A stretch of DNA of 64,000 nucleotides from NCBI GenBank assembly GCA_947177035.1, contig CAMWSS010000002.1, forward strand, positions 62,001-126,000, read 5' to 3'. The stretch is from an uncultured Porphyromonadaceae bacterium (GTDB taxonomy: Bacteria; Bacteroidota; Bacteroidia; Bacteroidales; Muribaculaceae). Numbering within the stretch: the first letter of the stretch is position 1; the number at the start of each line of letters is the position of its first letter. Below are positions 31,048-40,623 of this stretch, piece by piece. The notes under the pieces were generated by a model. That model had not been told where the DNA came from, did no database searches, and worked only from the letters and a program-made list of their open reading frames with translations. Both the position numbers and the translations under genes were made by a program.

Positions 31048-32310
31048 TCAGGCCTCGTATTTCTTGAAGATTACGGTGGCGTTGTGACCGCCGAAACCGA
31101 ACACGTTGCTGAGGGCGGCATTCACCGGGCGCTTCTGGGCCTCGTTGAATGTCAGATTGAGTTCAGGGTCGATGTTCGGCTCAACATCGTCGGCATCGTG
31201 GTTGATGGTCGGGGGCACGATGTTTTCGCCAACAGCCTTGATGCAGAATATAGCTTCAAGAGCGCCGGTGGCACCGAGCAGGTGACCTGTCATCGACTTG
31301 GTCGAACTGATGTTGAGTTTCTTGGCATGATCGCCGAACACACCAACAATTGCCTTGATTTCACTTACATCACCGACAGGAGTGGAGGTTCCGTGTGCGT
31401 TGATATAGTCAATATCTTCCGGCTTCATGCCTGCGTCTTCGAGAGCGTTTTTCATCGAGAGCATCGCACCGAGGCCTTCGGGATGAGTGGCTGTGAGATG
31501 GTGAGCGTCAGCACTCATGCCTCCGCCGACCAGTTCGGCATAGATTTTGGCTCCGCGGGCTTTAGCGTGCTCATATTCCTCAAGAACGATCACAGCGGCA
31601 CCTTCGCCCATCACAAAACCGTCGCGCGAGGCGCTGAACGGACGTGACGCACGGGTGGGATCGTCATTGCGGGTCGACAGAGCGTGCATGGAATTGAAGC
31701 CGCCTACTCCAGCAGGGAATATGGCCGCTTCCGCGCCACCGGTCACGATCGCGTCGGCCTTGCCGAGACGAATCAGGTTGAAGGCGTCGATCAGTGCGTT
31801 GTTTGACGATGCACAAGCCGAGACAGTGCCATAGTTAGGGCCATGGAAGCCATAATCCATGGAAATGTGGCCTGACGCAATGTCAGCGATCATCTTGGGG
31901 ATGAAGAACGGGTTATATTTCGGGCCTTGTTCCTGATGAAGGGCGTAGTAACCGGCTTCTTCCTCAAAGGTGTGAAGGCCGCCAATACCGGCAGCCACGA
32001 TAACTCCGACACGGTTCTTGTCGACATCTTCGCCAAGAAGCGCCGAGTCTTCGACAGCCTGCTTGGCAGCCACAAGGGCATACTGGGCATAGAGATCGAG
32101 CTGACGGATGCGCTTGCGGTCGAAGTGATCGGCTCCATTGAAGTCTTTGACTTCACAAGCAAACTGAGTCTTGAATTTTGAGGCGTCGAAGTGGGTGATG
32201 GGAGCCGCTCCGCTTTTGCCGGCGACGGCGGCTTGCCAAGTTGTTTCCACGTCATTGCCGAGCGGGGTGATTGCACCCATGCCGGTGACTACAACTCTCT
32301 TTAATTCCAT
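31048..32310 (-). CDS. fabF: Beta-ketoacyl-ACP synthase II
   Basis: 420-residue thiolase-fold elongation enzyme of fatty-acid synthesis, which condenses malonyl-ACP with acyl-ACP. The nucleophile is C166 in VSACASSN. The two catalytic His are in NAHGTSTPVGD and SMTGHLLGATGA. The start MELKRVVVTGMGAITPLGND is the family standard. A longer frame up to 32394 adds an untypical tail. It follows acpP by 84 bases on the same strand, the common acpP-fabF order. Confidence 0.96.
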   Translation of the reverse strand: MELKRVVVTGMGAITPLGNDVETTWQAAVAGKSGAAPITHFDASKFKTQFACEVKDFNGADHFDRKRIRQLDLYAQYALVAAKQAVEDSALLGEDVDKNRVGVIVAAGIGGLHTFEEEAGYYALHQEQGPKYNPFFIPKMIADIASGHISMDYGFHGPNYGTVSACASSNNALIDAFNLIRLGKADAIVTGGAEAAIFPAGVGGFNSMHALSTRNDDPTRASRPFSASRDGFVMGEGAAVIVLEEYEHAKARGAKIYAELVGGGMSADAHHLTATHPEGLGAMLSMKNALEDAGMKPEDIDYINAHGTSTPVGDVSEIKAIVGVFGDHAKKLNISSTKSMTGHLLGATGALEAIFCIKAVGENIVPPTINHDADDVEPNIDPELNLTFNEAQKRPVNAALSNVFGFGGHNATVIFKKYEA

Positions 32311-32394
32311 TTTCAGATGTAAGTGGGATTGTTGAGTGAAAAGGGGCGAGGAGGGAGTGAAGGTTTTGATTGTTGCTTCGTGCGGAAGAGGCAA

Positions 32395-32631
32395 TTACTT
32401 GCCGGCGTTCTCGATGTAGGCAACAGCGTCACCAACGGTGGTGATCTTCTCTGCGTCTTCGTCGGGGATGGTGATTTCAAAAGCCTTCTCGAACTCCATG
32501 ATGAGCTCTACGGTGTCAAGGCTGTCAGCACCGAGGTCAGTGGTGAATGCTGCGGTTTCGGTAACTTCGTTTTCATCAACGCCGAGCTTCTCGACGATAA
32601 TCTCTTTCACACGATTTGCGATTTCTGACAT
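32395..32631 (-). CDS. acpP: Acyl carrier protein
   Basis: 78 residues, acidic, helical. Ser37 in [15 protein letters not shown] is the phosphopantetheine site. It carries acyl chains for fatty-acid synthesis and works with the FabF encoded next. A near-consensus promoter, TTACTTTG on the minus strand at 32677-32684, lies about 46 bases before the ATG. It differs from TAnnTTTG at one position. Confidence 0.96.
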   Translation of the reverse strand: MSEIANRVKEIIVEKLGVDENEVTETAAFTTDLGADSLDTVELIMEFEKAFEITIPDEDAEKITTVGDAVAYIENAGK

Positions 32632-32792
32632 AGTGATGTGAATTATTAATTGGGGTTATTATTTCAAAATTCGGTGCAAAGTAACGAATTTTTCCTGACA
32701 TTTGAAAACATTTTGCATTTCAAATTGCCAAATAGTCATGTTTTGGCATAAATCAGAGGGTAGCATCGTTACAATGCTGTGACTTTACGGTG

Positions 32793-34592
32793 TCATTCCA
32801 TTGTCAATTTCAATTCTTCGGCCAGAGTTTTAAGCGCCGGATGATCCGCCAGCATCTTCTCATAGACCTGACGGGCCGTCCACGTGCGCGGCGAGCCTTC
32901 GCCTTCAACCACCTCGATGGTGAAATCCACCAGATCGTTGGCAAGCTTGTCGCGCATATATCGGCGAATGTTGCCGATGTTTGACTCAAGGGTCTGCTGC
33001 TGGGCCGGACTCTCCACCGCCACTATAAACATATGGTCCTGCATATGCTTCGGACGGCAGGAACGCATGGTGGCGATGAGGCTCTGGGCCGACGGATTGC
33101 TCTGGATATAGTTTTCCCACGCCACGTCGACGGCATTGCCGGTATACGACGCGGTGCGCACCTGAGCGTCAGGTCGCCGGGAGGCCGCGGCGGAGGCTGC
33201 GGACTTGGTGTCGGAAAGATTCCTGAGCGGCGCTTTGATCGATACTCCGGGGCCAAGGCCCGAGAGATTGGCGATCTGAGGCGCACGGCGCGACACCGGA
33301 GCCGGAGCCGGCGACGGCACTGCGGGAACCGGACGCGTGGGGGTATTGTGGTCAGGTTGCTGCGCCACTGATGAGTGGCGGGCGGCAGATACCGGAGGCG
33401 GCGGAGCGGCTTTCATCTCCACCGTCGGTTCCATTGCCACTATCGGCTGAAGTTCCTGCCCCTCTCCGTAGCCGACTTCATCGTTGTTGGGAGAGGGGCC
33501 GTCCGCTTGGCACAGTTTTATCAGTGTCAGTTCGACAAGGAACTGTTTGTTGGCGGCCTCGCGGTAGTTCAGGTCGGCCGTGTTGCACAGATCCATGGCC
33601 CGATAAAGAAACTGCGGAGTGCAGCGTGCGGCCAGGGCCGCCATGCGGGCGCGATGTTCGGCATCGGCTTCAAGCAGCTCCAGCGTCTTCGGATCGGCGG
33701 CCACCATCAGATCGCGGAAATAGTCAGCCAGACCGGTCAGAAAGAAGTGGTTGTTGAATCCATGATCGCGGATCTCCTTATATATAATAAGTGCGTCAGG
33801 CACGTTGCCGTTAAGAAACGCTTCGAGCAGACGGTTGTAATATTCCGAATCAAGCACATTCAGGCTGTCGATGGTCGACTGATAGGTGATCGCGTTCATC
33901 GACGACGCGGCAACCTGGTCGAAAATCGAGAGAGCGTCGCGCATGGCGCCGTCGGCCTTGCGGGCAATGACGTTGAGAGCGGCCGGTTCGGCCGTGATTC
34001 CCTCCTGCGAGGCCACATAGCTCAGATGCTCCACCATATCGGCTATGGTGATGCGGTTGAAGTCATAGATCTGGCAACGCGAGAGTATGGTGGGAATCAC
34101 CTTGTGTTTTTCGGTCGTTGCCAGAATGAAGACCACATACGACGGCGGCTCCTCGAGAGTCTTGAGGAAGGCATTGAATGCGGCCGTTGAGAGCATGTGG
34201 ACCTCATCGACGATGAAGACGCGGTATCGTCCCGACGACGGGGGCACCTGCACCTGGTCTGTGAGCGCGCGGATATCGTCGACGCCATTGTTGGAGGCGG
34301 CGTCAAGCTCGATGATATTGAGCGAGCGGCCTTCGTTGAAGTCGCGACACGACGGGCACTCGTTGCATGCCTCGCCGTCGGCCGTGCGGTTCTCGCAGTT
34401 GATGGTCTTGGCGAAGATGCGGGCGCATGAAGTCTTGCCGACTCCACGTGAACCGCAAAACAGATAAGCATGAGCCAGCCTGTCCTGGGCTATGGAGTTT
34501 TTCAGCGTAACGGTCAGCGCTTTCTGCCCTACCACCGACGCAAAGGTGGCAGGACGGTATTTGCGCGCCGAAACTATATATTTATTTTCCAT
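32793..34592 (-). CDS. dnaX: DNA polymerase III subunits gamma/tau
   Basis: 599 residues. The AAA+ clamp-loader part has Walker A GSRGVGKT at 47-54, a four-Cys zinc module (C66, C76, C79, C82), IVDEVHM, and the sensor region TILSRCQIYDF. A Pro/Ala-rich linker runs from about 370 to 450, and a helical C-terminal domain follows that would contact the polymerase. The first 11 bases overlap the end of the thioredoxin-like lipoprotein gene, so it may be translated from that transcript. I saw no clear frameshift site for a separate gamma form. Confidence 0.95.
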   Translation of the reverse strand: MENKYIVSARKYRPATFASVVGQKALTVTLKNSIAQDRLAHAYLFCGSRGVGKTSCARIFAKTINCENRTADGEACNECPSCRDFNEGRSLNIIELDAASNNGVDDIRALTDQVQVPPSSGRYRVFIVDEVHMLSTAAFNAFLKTLEEPPSYVVFILATTEKHKVIPTILSRCQIYDFNRITIADMVEHLSYVASQEGITAEPAALNVIARKADGAMRDALSIFDQVAASSMNAITYQSTIDSLNVLDSEYYNRLLEAFLNGNVPDALIIYKEIRDHGFNNHFFLTGLADYFRDLMVAADPKTLELLEADAEHRARMAALAARCTPQFLYRAMDLCNTADLNYREAANKQFLVELTLIKLCQADGPSPNNDEVGYGEGQELQPIVAMEPTVEMKAAPPPPVSAARHSSVAQQPDHNTPTRPVPAVPSPAPAPVSRRAPQIANLSGLGPGVSIKAPLRNLSDTKSAASAAASRRPDAQVRTASYTGNAVDVAWENYIQSNPSAQSLIATMRSCRPKHMQDHMFIVAVESPAQQQTLESNIGNIRRYMRDKLANDLVDFTIEVVEGEGSPRTWTARQVYEKMLADHPALKTLAEELKLTME

Positions 34593-36405
34593 TCAGAGTT
34601 TTGTGAATTTCCGAAACATAGAGCGAGTGGTCACGCAGGTCGGGGCGGCCGGCGGCGTTGCCGTCGCGGTCCACAAGAATGTAATATGGAATTCCGTCCA
34701 CACCGAAGCGACCGGAGATAGCCTTCCACTGATCGCTGCTGACGCGATAGTGCTCGCCCTTGATGTCGGGGATCATGGTGAGATATTTCTCGATGGGCGA
34801 GGTTTCGTTGGCTATGTAGATCCAGACCACGTCGGCGTCGGCAAACTCGCCGTCCTTCAGCGGCTCGTTGGCTGCCAGGGCGTTGCGACATGGGGCGCAC
34901 CAGGTGTTCCAGAGATCTACCATCACCACCTTGCCCTTGTGGGGCGCGATGATGGCGTCAAAGACTTTGTCGTCGGCCACGTCGGGGGTCGGGTTGACCA
35001 GTTTGGCGGCATCAGACTCCAGCAAGGCCTTTGCGCGGGCGGAGACGCCGATGGCGGTGTTGGCGAAGAATTCGCCATACTGACGCAGAGTGTCCAACTG
35101 CTGGTCGGTGAGCTTCAGCGCGGTGGCATCGGGGAGCACGCGAGCCAGATAGCTGAAAGCCGAGGGCAGCGACGAGGTGGCGCCATGGGCGGTCCAGTCC
35201 ACGTCGGTGTCGCCGTAGAATCCGTCGTTCACCCAGAGCAGAACGGGATCAGCGGGGTCGAAGAGCGAGCCGATGCTGTCGAGCTGTGCGTCACTGAGAC
35301 CCGTGAACTTCATCTTGTCGTCGCTCCAGCTCTTGTAGAATTCCTCATGACCGAAAGTTTGATAATAGCTCAGCATCAACTGCCTTACAGGATTTACAGC
35401 GCAGTCCATCACCGAGTTGCGGAGGTTGGCCAGAGCCAGTTCGCGCGCCATTTTCGGCATGGCGGCGGCATTGATGCTGTCCAGTGAGGCATGATAGGCG
35501 CTAATTACCTTGGCGAAGTAGGCGTCCTGAGTGTCCTGATAGCTAAAATCAGGATCTTCTACATAGATGCGCTGGATCATGGAGTTTGCCTGATCGACAA
35601 CCGAGAACTTGCCGTCGGAATAGATCTCGACGTTGCCTGCGGGAGAGATCCAGAGATTCATCTCCTCGCCGGGAGCAACACGTATTGTCTTGGCCACACG
35701 GCCACGGTAGGTGGTTATGCCGGTGAGGCCGGGCGTCCACAGATCGAGTGTGCAGCAACCGTTGCCATCTAACTTCAGATCCACGCTTGTCACCTCACCG
35801 GGGTTGCCGAGCGAGCCGACATAGAACGAAAGAGTAGTCGGCATATCGGGCTGCCAGCCGAGCACCTTCACATTGACGCGGGCGGAGTCGACGGTCAGAG
35901 GAGCCTCGGGCAGCGACGCCTCGAGGTCGGCCGCAGGGAGCTTCAGGGCAGCGGCCTCCGACTTCCAGCGCGGCTCGGTGAGCCTGCCGGTCAGGTCGAT
36001 GCCCCAGATGTGCCACTCTCCCTCACCGGGAGCCTCGGCGAAAGTTATTGATTCGGTGCGTGCGGGCACTTCGGGAAATATCAGCGAAAAATCCGCTTGT
36101 CCGCTCTCAGGCATCCAGAACAGCGAATCGGGAGTTATGCCGTCGCCTCCGATGATTCCATACCTCCGGCCGTCGGCTTCAATCGTGGCAGTCGACGCGA
36201 TTCTGATCCAATTATTCGGCCGGAACTCGGCATGGATGTTGAGCACAGTGGTGGAGTCGGTCAGATCCACCGAAGTGACAGTGAGCGAGCCGGTATTATT
36301 TGCCTCGACAACAGGATTTTCAACAGTGCGGGGGCGCGATGGCGCGCAGCAACTGAGGGCCACCACGGCAGCCGCCAGCAAAGAGAGGGATAACGCTTTT
36401 TTCAT
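34582..36405 (-). CDS. TlpA-like thioredoxin-fold lipoprotein
   Basis: 607 residues. The lipoprotein signal MKKALSLSLLAAAVVALSCC gives a lipidated Cys at 19 or 20. The C-terminal 140 residues are a thioredoxin/TlpA domain with active site WCAPC (502-506), the cis-Pro in DGIPYYILVD, and VVMVDLWNTW before the active site. The long N-terminal part (about 30-460) includes a beta-rich start and a helical middle, as in Bacteroidota TlpA/DUF-type proteins. It would act as a periplasmic disulfide reductase with an unknown client. The promoter overlaps the upstream TTG at 36429, so I start at the ATG at 36405. Confidence 0.86.
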   Translation of the reverse strand: MKKALSLSLLAAAVVALSCCAPSRPRTVENPVVEANNTGSLTVTSVDLTDSTTVLNIHAEFRPNNWIRIASTATIEADGRRYGIIGGDGITPDSLFWMPESGQADFSLIFPEVPARTESITFAEAPGEGEWHIWGIDLTGRLTEPRWKSEAAALKLPAADLEASLPEAPLTVDSARVNVKVLGWQPDMPTTLSFYVGSLGNPGEVTSVDLKLDGNGCCTLDLWTPGLTGITTYRGRVAKTIRVAPGEEMNLWISPAGNVEIYSDGKFSVVDQANSMIQRIYVEDPDFSYQDTQDAYFAKVISAYHASLDSINAAAMPKMARELALANLRNSVMDCAVNPVRQLMLSYYQTFGHEEFYKSWSDDKMKFTGLSDAQLDSIGSLFDPADPVLLWVNDGFYGDTDVDWTAHGATSSLPSAFSYLARVLPDATALKLTDQQLDTLRQYGEFFANTAIGVSARAKALLESDAAKLVNPTPDVADDKVFDAIIAPHKGKVVMVDLWNTWCAPCRNALAANEPLKDGEFADADVVWIYIANETSPIEKYLTMIPDIKGEHYRVSSDQWKAISGRFGVDGIPYYILVDRDGNAAGRPDLRDHSLYVSEIHKTLNGK

Positions 36406-36426
36406 TGCAATGATATAGTAATTGTG

Positions 36427-36434
36427 CAAAGTTA
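36427..36434 (-). promoter_or_regulatory. -7 box for the TlpA-like/dnaX transcript
   Basis: The minus strand reads TAACTTTG, an exact TAnnTTTG match 21 bases before the chosen ATG. It overlaps a possible TTG start at 36429 and so rules that start out. Confidence 0.6.
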
Positions 36435-36522
36435 CGAAAAATCCGATATAAAAGCTTGTTTAACCGAGATTTTTAGGCGACTATTACTATTCTGCGTTTC
36501 CTCTTAGACCCCGTTCCCCACC

Positions 36523-38610
36523 TTAGAGCCGGTTCATTTCAGCTTCTGCCGCCGATGAGCCTTTATATCCGCTCTTGCGGGGCTGGAAGTCATAGATTAC
36601 GTTGAGCGAGACCCCACGGTGGTCATAACTCTGGCGCTTGTCGACAAAGATTCCATAGGTGTTCATCGTCCAGTCATTGTTGGCCGTGTTAAAAACATCG
36701 GTTGCCGACAGTTTGACGGTCAGTGACTTGTTCAGAAATTTCTTTCCGACCGATGCATCCATTGTAAACCATGTCGCGCCAAAACGGTTGGTGTGCATGT
36801 CGCCCTGCGTGCGCCCGCTGAAGTTGGCCGTGATCATCCATCCGCGCGGCAAGGAGAAGGTGTTGTCGAAGTAATAGGAGAATATCGGTCTGTCGTATCC
36901 GGTATCCGCGAGCATGAGCCACTGACGATACATGCCGATGGTTACGTCAGGTGTCCAGCAGCGCACAGGCTGACTCCAGACAAGATATAGACTGAGAGCC
37001 GACACGTCAATGTTGACAGGATGCATCAGCAGCTGGAGATCACCGGCGGGATACAGCTGTTTGACATAAGCATAAGAGTCAATGCTTCGGACAAAGTCGG
37101 CCTGAAGCATGAACCCTTTCCACATGCCAAACAACTGGACGTCGTGCATCCTCTCGTCACGCAAAGACGGGTTGCCACCTTCGATTTCATGTAGCCCGAC
37201 ATAGCTCAGCGAACCGGTGAGCTGTGAATACGGAGGCTTGACAGTGGCCGTCTTATAATTCAGACTCAGCTGAGCATCATCGTTAAATGAATAACCGAGC
37301 GAGAAGTCGGGTGTCAGCAGATGGTCACGGCGGCTGATTTCGTCATCACGCCTGCCGTCAACCTTGAAATCATAATCAACATATTCATATCTTGCACCGG
37401 CCGACAATGACAGCCTGCCGAAAGTGCGCGACCATGATGCGAACAGGGCTGCCGAAGTCTGCCTCGCATCGGTCAGCGATGAAGGAATGTATTGGCCGAC
37501 GCTGGCGTTGAGCATCCGGTAGTCGAGCGAGGTGTGGGTATGACAGTCTTGCGTCCCGACGGTGAAACCGCCGCCCCAAAGCGGGAAATCCAGATAGAGT
37601 TTTCCTGCCCACAGAGTCGATTTGCGAATATCGGTGGAGCGAACATCGGCGTAGATCGATCCGGGATATGATGTGACCACTCCGTTGCGGGTACGCGACT
37701 GGCGGAAGTCACCGTCGAAGTGCAACAGATATCTGTCGGCAAAAGTGTTTTCATAATACACAGCCGCAAGATGGCTGTGTGAGCGGATCCGCTTGTCGAT
37801 CTCGCGGCTCAGGACAGGATTGCTGTCAAGCCACTCAGAGCCGGAATTGTTGAAGTCGCCATGCTCGGGATTATAACGGTAATACGCGCCTAACGACTGC
37901 CTGCCCTCGGCATAGTTGAATCCGGCCTTGACAACGCCGGTGGTCGCGACATAGGAATTATGCTGACTGCCGCCGACCACGACAGACTCATTGCCGTCAT
38001 AGAAGAGCGTGTTTGTGGTTCCGCCTTTTATCAGGGTATTGTTGTGATTGACCGTTGCGTTGACAAATAATTCCCAGTCGCCGGCCCGATAGCCGAGTCC
38101 GAGATAATCCATCACCGACCATTTGCGACGCCGCTGGAGCTGGAGGCGGTCGGTCAGCGAGAGTCCCTGCACAAAATTCCGTCGGGTGGTGATTTTCAGC
38201 ACAGCCCCGGTGGTGCCCGAATATGCCGCCCCGGGAGCCATGAGCAATTCCACTTTTTTCAGATTGGAGGAGAGTATCTGCTGCAGCTCCTGATCGTCAC
38301 GCATCGGGCGGCCGTCAATATAGATTTCAACACCGCTCTTGCCGATGACGCTGACAGCATCGTCCTGCACTTTGATCATCGGCAGCTGGGCCAGCACATC
38401 GAGAGCACTGCCGAGGTCGGCAAGATTGGAGCCGGGAATAGTCGACACAAGTGTTGAGCCGACAAGTTTTGTGGCCGGTTGCCTTGCGGAAACCACCACC
38501 TCCTGTAACCCGAGGGTGAGACTGTCGGCCGTCTCCTGATTCTGTGCATGAGCTGTTGCGGCCGCAATAGCGGCAGCCAGCATCGTCGCGATGAAATGTT
38601 TCGTGTTCAT
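36523..38610 (-). CDS. TonB-dependent-receptor-like outer-membrane protein
   Basis: 695 residues with a signal peptide (HFIATMLAAAIAAATAHAQ). A TonB-box-like GLQEVVVSARQ and a plug domain follow (SALDVLAQLPMIKVQDDAVS, GVEIYIDGRPM, LLMAPGAAYSGTTGAVLKI). The remainder is a beta barrel of the type 3 outer-membrane family. No carboxypeptidase-regulatory-like domain precedes the plug and no SusD gene is beside it. Substrate unknown. The chosen start MNTKHFIATML lies just after a full promoter; a longer frame adds ten residues upstream. Confidence 0.85.
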   Translation of the reverse strand: MNTKHFIATMLAAAIAAATAHAQNQETADSLTLGLQEVVVSARQPATKLVGSTLVSTIPGSNLADLGSALDVLAQLPMIKVQDDAVSVIGKSGVEIYIDGRPMRDDQELQQILSSNLKKVELLMAPGAAYSGTTGAVLKITTRRNFVQGLSLTDRLQLQRRRKWSVMDYLGLGYRAGDWELFVNATVNHNNTLIKGGTTNTLFYDGNESVVVGGSQHNSYVATTGVVKAGFNYAEGRQSLGAYYRYNPEHGDFNNSGSEWLDSNPVLSREIDKRIRSHSHLAAVYYENTFADRYLLHFDGDFRQSRTRNGVVTSYPGSIYADVRSTDIRKSTLWAGKLYLDFPLWGGGFTVGTQDCHTHTSLDYRMLNASVGQYIPSSLTDARQTSAALFASWSRTFGRLSLSAGARYEYVDYDFKVDGRRDDEISRRDHLLTPDFSLGYSFNDDAQLSLNYKTATVKPPYSQLTGSLSYVGLHEIEGGNPSLRDERMHDVQLFGMWKGFMLQADFVRSIDSYAYVKQLYPAGDLQLLMHPVNIDVSALSLYLVWSQPVRCWTPDVTIGMYRQWLMLADTGYDRPIFSYYFDNTFSLPRGWMITANFSGRTQGDMHTNRFGATWFTMDASVGKKFLNKSLTVKLSATDVFNTANNDWTMNTYGIFVDKRQSYDHRGVSLNVIYDFQPRKSGYKGSSAAEAEMNRL

Positions 38611-38627
38611 GTGAGTTGTTTTTGCTG

Positions 38628-38660
38628 CAAAATTACTCACAAAACCACTGAAACGTCAAA
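38628..38660 (-). promoter_or_regulatory. Promoter of the TonB-receptor-like gene
   Basis: On the minus strand TTTG (38657-38660) and TAATTTTG (38628-38635) are 21 bases apart, 17 bases before the ATG. Confidence 0.65.
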
Positions 38661-38753
38661 ATAATAATTTGACCGCGCCAGGCTCAAACACCAGATAATA
38701 AGCGGGATACAGCGTGCGATTCCAAAAAAATCTGACCAACAGGAAAAACGCCG

Positions 38754-39737
38754 TCAGAAAACGGTCATAATATCGGGACAGACCGGAGCCACCGACTCTT
38801 TGAGCCGGAATTTCAGCCGCGATTTGCGCTTATAGACAACCGTCACCGACTCGCCGAGAAGCAGGCTGATTGTGCGCGAGGAAAGTCCGCCGGCAAGATA
38901 TACCAACAGCTGATAATCTTCCGCCTTGATGTCGGGACAGTATTCCTTGACCTTTACCAGAATGTTATCGCGGCAATCGTTTACGGCCTGTTCCATTCTG
39001 GCGAAGGAGTCGGTGCGCACCGACTCGATTTCGCTTTTAACTTTGTCGATTATTGCCTTTCGCTCTGTTTTCGTGCCTTGCGATTCATAGTAAGTCTGAC
39101 ATAGCGAGTCAATGAGCGCAAAGCGGTCTTCAAGCAACCCGCGGAGTTTTGCTTCCAGACGGCCGATGTCGCCACGACTGACGTCTATCCGACATTTAAG
39201 CCCAGAGGCTTCGGCCATCAGGGCTTCGTTTTGCAGCGACTGAAGCTTGATGCGCTGGCGCATCCACACAATAATTCCGGCGGCGACAAGCAGAATGACA
39301 AGTCCGACAAACACGTAGAGTTCTCGTTTTGCCCTTTCTTTATAGAGCAGAAACTCTTTTTCCTTCTGGAGATAAAGAGCGGTGGCGAGGGCGTCGGCGT
39401 CGTCGGATGAGAGGATAAGCCTCTTCAGACGTGAAGCCTTTTGAAATTCATCGGGCAGATTATGCCGGCCATAATAGTCTACGGCGATGTTGACAATAGT
39501 GTCGTTGGGAGCGGACAATCTGCTGGCGACCATGGCCTCACTGTAGAGCAGCGCCCAGCGGGCCATTGTGGCGGAATCCTGAAATTCCGACACGTCCACA
39601 CCATTGAGCCTGGAAAGGGCTGCGGCTGGATCGCTCGGCAGCAGGCGCTGGGCATCGTCGAGCACCGCCGTCTGGGAGCTTGAATAGCTGCATCCGGTAA
39701 TGACCAGCACAATGACCATGTATAGCAGACCTCGCAT
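38754..39737 (-). CDS. Membrane-tethered HTH regulator with lipobox
   Basis: 327 residues. The N terminus is a lipoprotein-type signal (VLVITGC, Cys16). A helical, TPR-like sensor follows, then a membrane helix at 141-159 (YVFVGLVILLVAAGIIVWM), a coiled coil at about 160-265, and a C-terminal LuxR-like helix-turn-helix (YLAGGLSSRTISLLLGES, about 278-295). Proteins with this plan in Bacteroidota are thought to act as one-component regulators whose DNA-binding end stays at the membrane. Targets and signal are unknown. It is the last gene of the M48-M18-DUF4286-ruvC operon, 17 bases after ruvC. Confidence 0.75.
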   Translation of the reverse strand: MRGLLYMVIVLVITGCSYSSSQTAVLDDAQRLLPSDPAAALSRLNGVDVSEFQDSATMARWALLYSEAMVASRLSAPNDTIVNIAVDYYGRHNLPDEFQKASRLKRLILSSDDADALATALYLQKEKEFLLYKERAKRELYVFVGLVILLVAAGIIVWMRQRIKLQSLQNEALMAEASGLKCRIDVSRGDIGRLEAKLRGLLEDRFALIDSLCQTYYESQGTKTERKAIIDKVKSEIESVRTDSFARMEQAVNDCRDNILVKVKEYCPDIKAEDYQLLVYLAGGLSSRTISLLLGESVTVVYKRKSRLKFRLKESVAPVCPDIMTVF

Positions 39738-39754
39738 AACGGGATTTTTAAACG

Positions 39755-40321
39755 TTATTTCAGTTTTTCAGGGTGGCGGGCAATGAACTCCTTCCATGAC
39801 TTGGGTCCGCCCGATGGCACCGGACGCTGGATTTCATAGTGGTGGCAGAGGGCAGCCGCCAGGGCATCGGTTGCGTCAAGCTGGAGGTCGGCAAGGCGTT
39901 CGCGGGGAATCTCGAGGATGCGACGGAGCATTTCCTGCACCTGTTCCTTCGATGCTGCGCCATTGCCAGTTATGGCCATCTTGATTTTGCGGGGTTCATA
40001 TTCGGTGATGGGCACCTCGCGGGCCAAAGCCGCCGCCATGGCTACCCCCTGCGCCCGGCCCAGCTTGAGCATGGACTGCACGTTTTTGCCAAAGAACGGT
40101 GCCTCGATGGCCATTTCGTCCGGGAGATATTGTTCAACCAGACCAAGCACCCGGTCATAGATGCGACGCAGGCGCATATAGTGGCTCTCGAGTTTGTTGA
40201 GCCGGATCACGCCAAGCGCGATCACTCCCGGCTTCTTTCCTTTGATGCCGAGTATGCCCCACCCCATCACATTGGTGCCGGGGTCAATTCCTATATAGAT
40301 TTTGTCCCACTCGCCGTTCAT
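39755..40321 (-). CDS. ruvC: Holliday junction resolvase RuvC
   Basis: 188 residues of the RNase H-like fold. The acidic active-site residues are D13 ([12 protein letters not shown]), E73 (MAIEAPFF), D149 and D152 ([10 protein letters not shown]). It cuts four-way junctions produced by RuvAB. The C-terminal 30 residues are slightly longer than in E. coli RuvC. The start overlaps the DUF4286 stop as ATGA; ruvA and ruvB are not in the window. Confidence 0.95.
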   Translation of the reverse strand: MNGEWDKIYIGIDPGTNVMGWGILGIKGKKPGVIALGVIRLNKLESHYMRLRRIYDRVLGLVEQYLPDEMAIEAPFFGKNVQSMLKLGRAQGVAMAAALAREVPITEYEPRKIKMAITGNGAASKEQVQEMLRRILEIPRERLADLQLDATDALAAALCHHYEIQRPVPSGGPKSWKEFIARHPEKLK

Positions 40322-40623
40322 AGGTCGATGCGGGTCATCACAGTGGGATGGGCAAGCACGTTCTCGCCGCCGAATCGCGACTGCATGTCGCCAAACAGCA
40401 GAGCGCCCTCGTTGTCGACAAACGACTGCATGGCGGCCATATCCTGAAAATAGGCCTGCACGGCCAGACGGTGCAGGTCGGGGTCAGGATTGTCCATGGC
40501 CAGAGCCATCGGGGGCTGGCATCCGGCAGCTGTGGCGGCGGGCATCCAGGTCTCGGAGAGCCAGGAGCGCACGCCGTCGGAAAGCTGCGGGAGATAGAAA
40601 AAGGTCACGTTGTAGACAATCAT
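40318..40623 (-). CDS. DUF4286 family protein
   Basis: 101 residues, soluble, with a start [20 protein letters not shown] typical of DUF4286, a small family with a ferredoxin-like or dimeric alpha/beta-barrel-like fold. No catalytic residues are recognisable and no function is known. It overlaps the aminopeptidase gene before it and ruvC after it by four bases each. Confidence 0.78.
   Translation of the reverse strand: MIVYNVTFFYLPQLSDGVRSWLSETWMPAATAAGCQPPMALAMDNPDPDLHRLAVQAYFQDMAAMQSFVDNEGALLFGDMQSRFGGENVLAHPTVMTRIDL

Noticed and set aside
36406-36429. TTG start at 36429 for the TlpA-like lipoprotein
   Set aside because: It lies within the promoter -7 box, and the signal peptide begins properly at the ATG at 36405.
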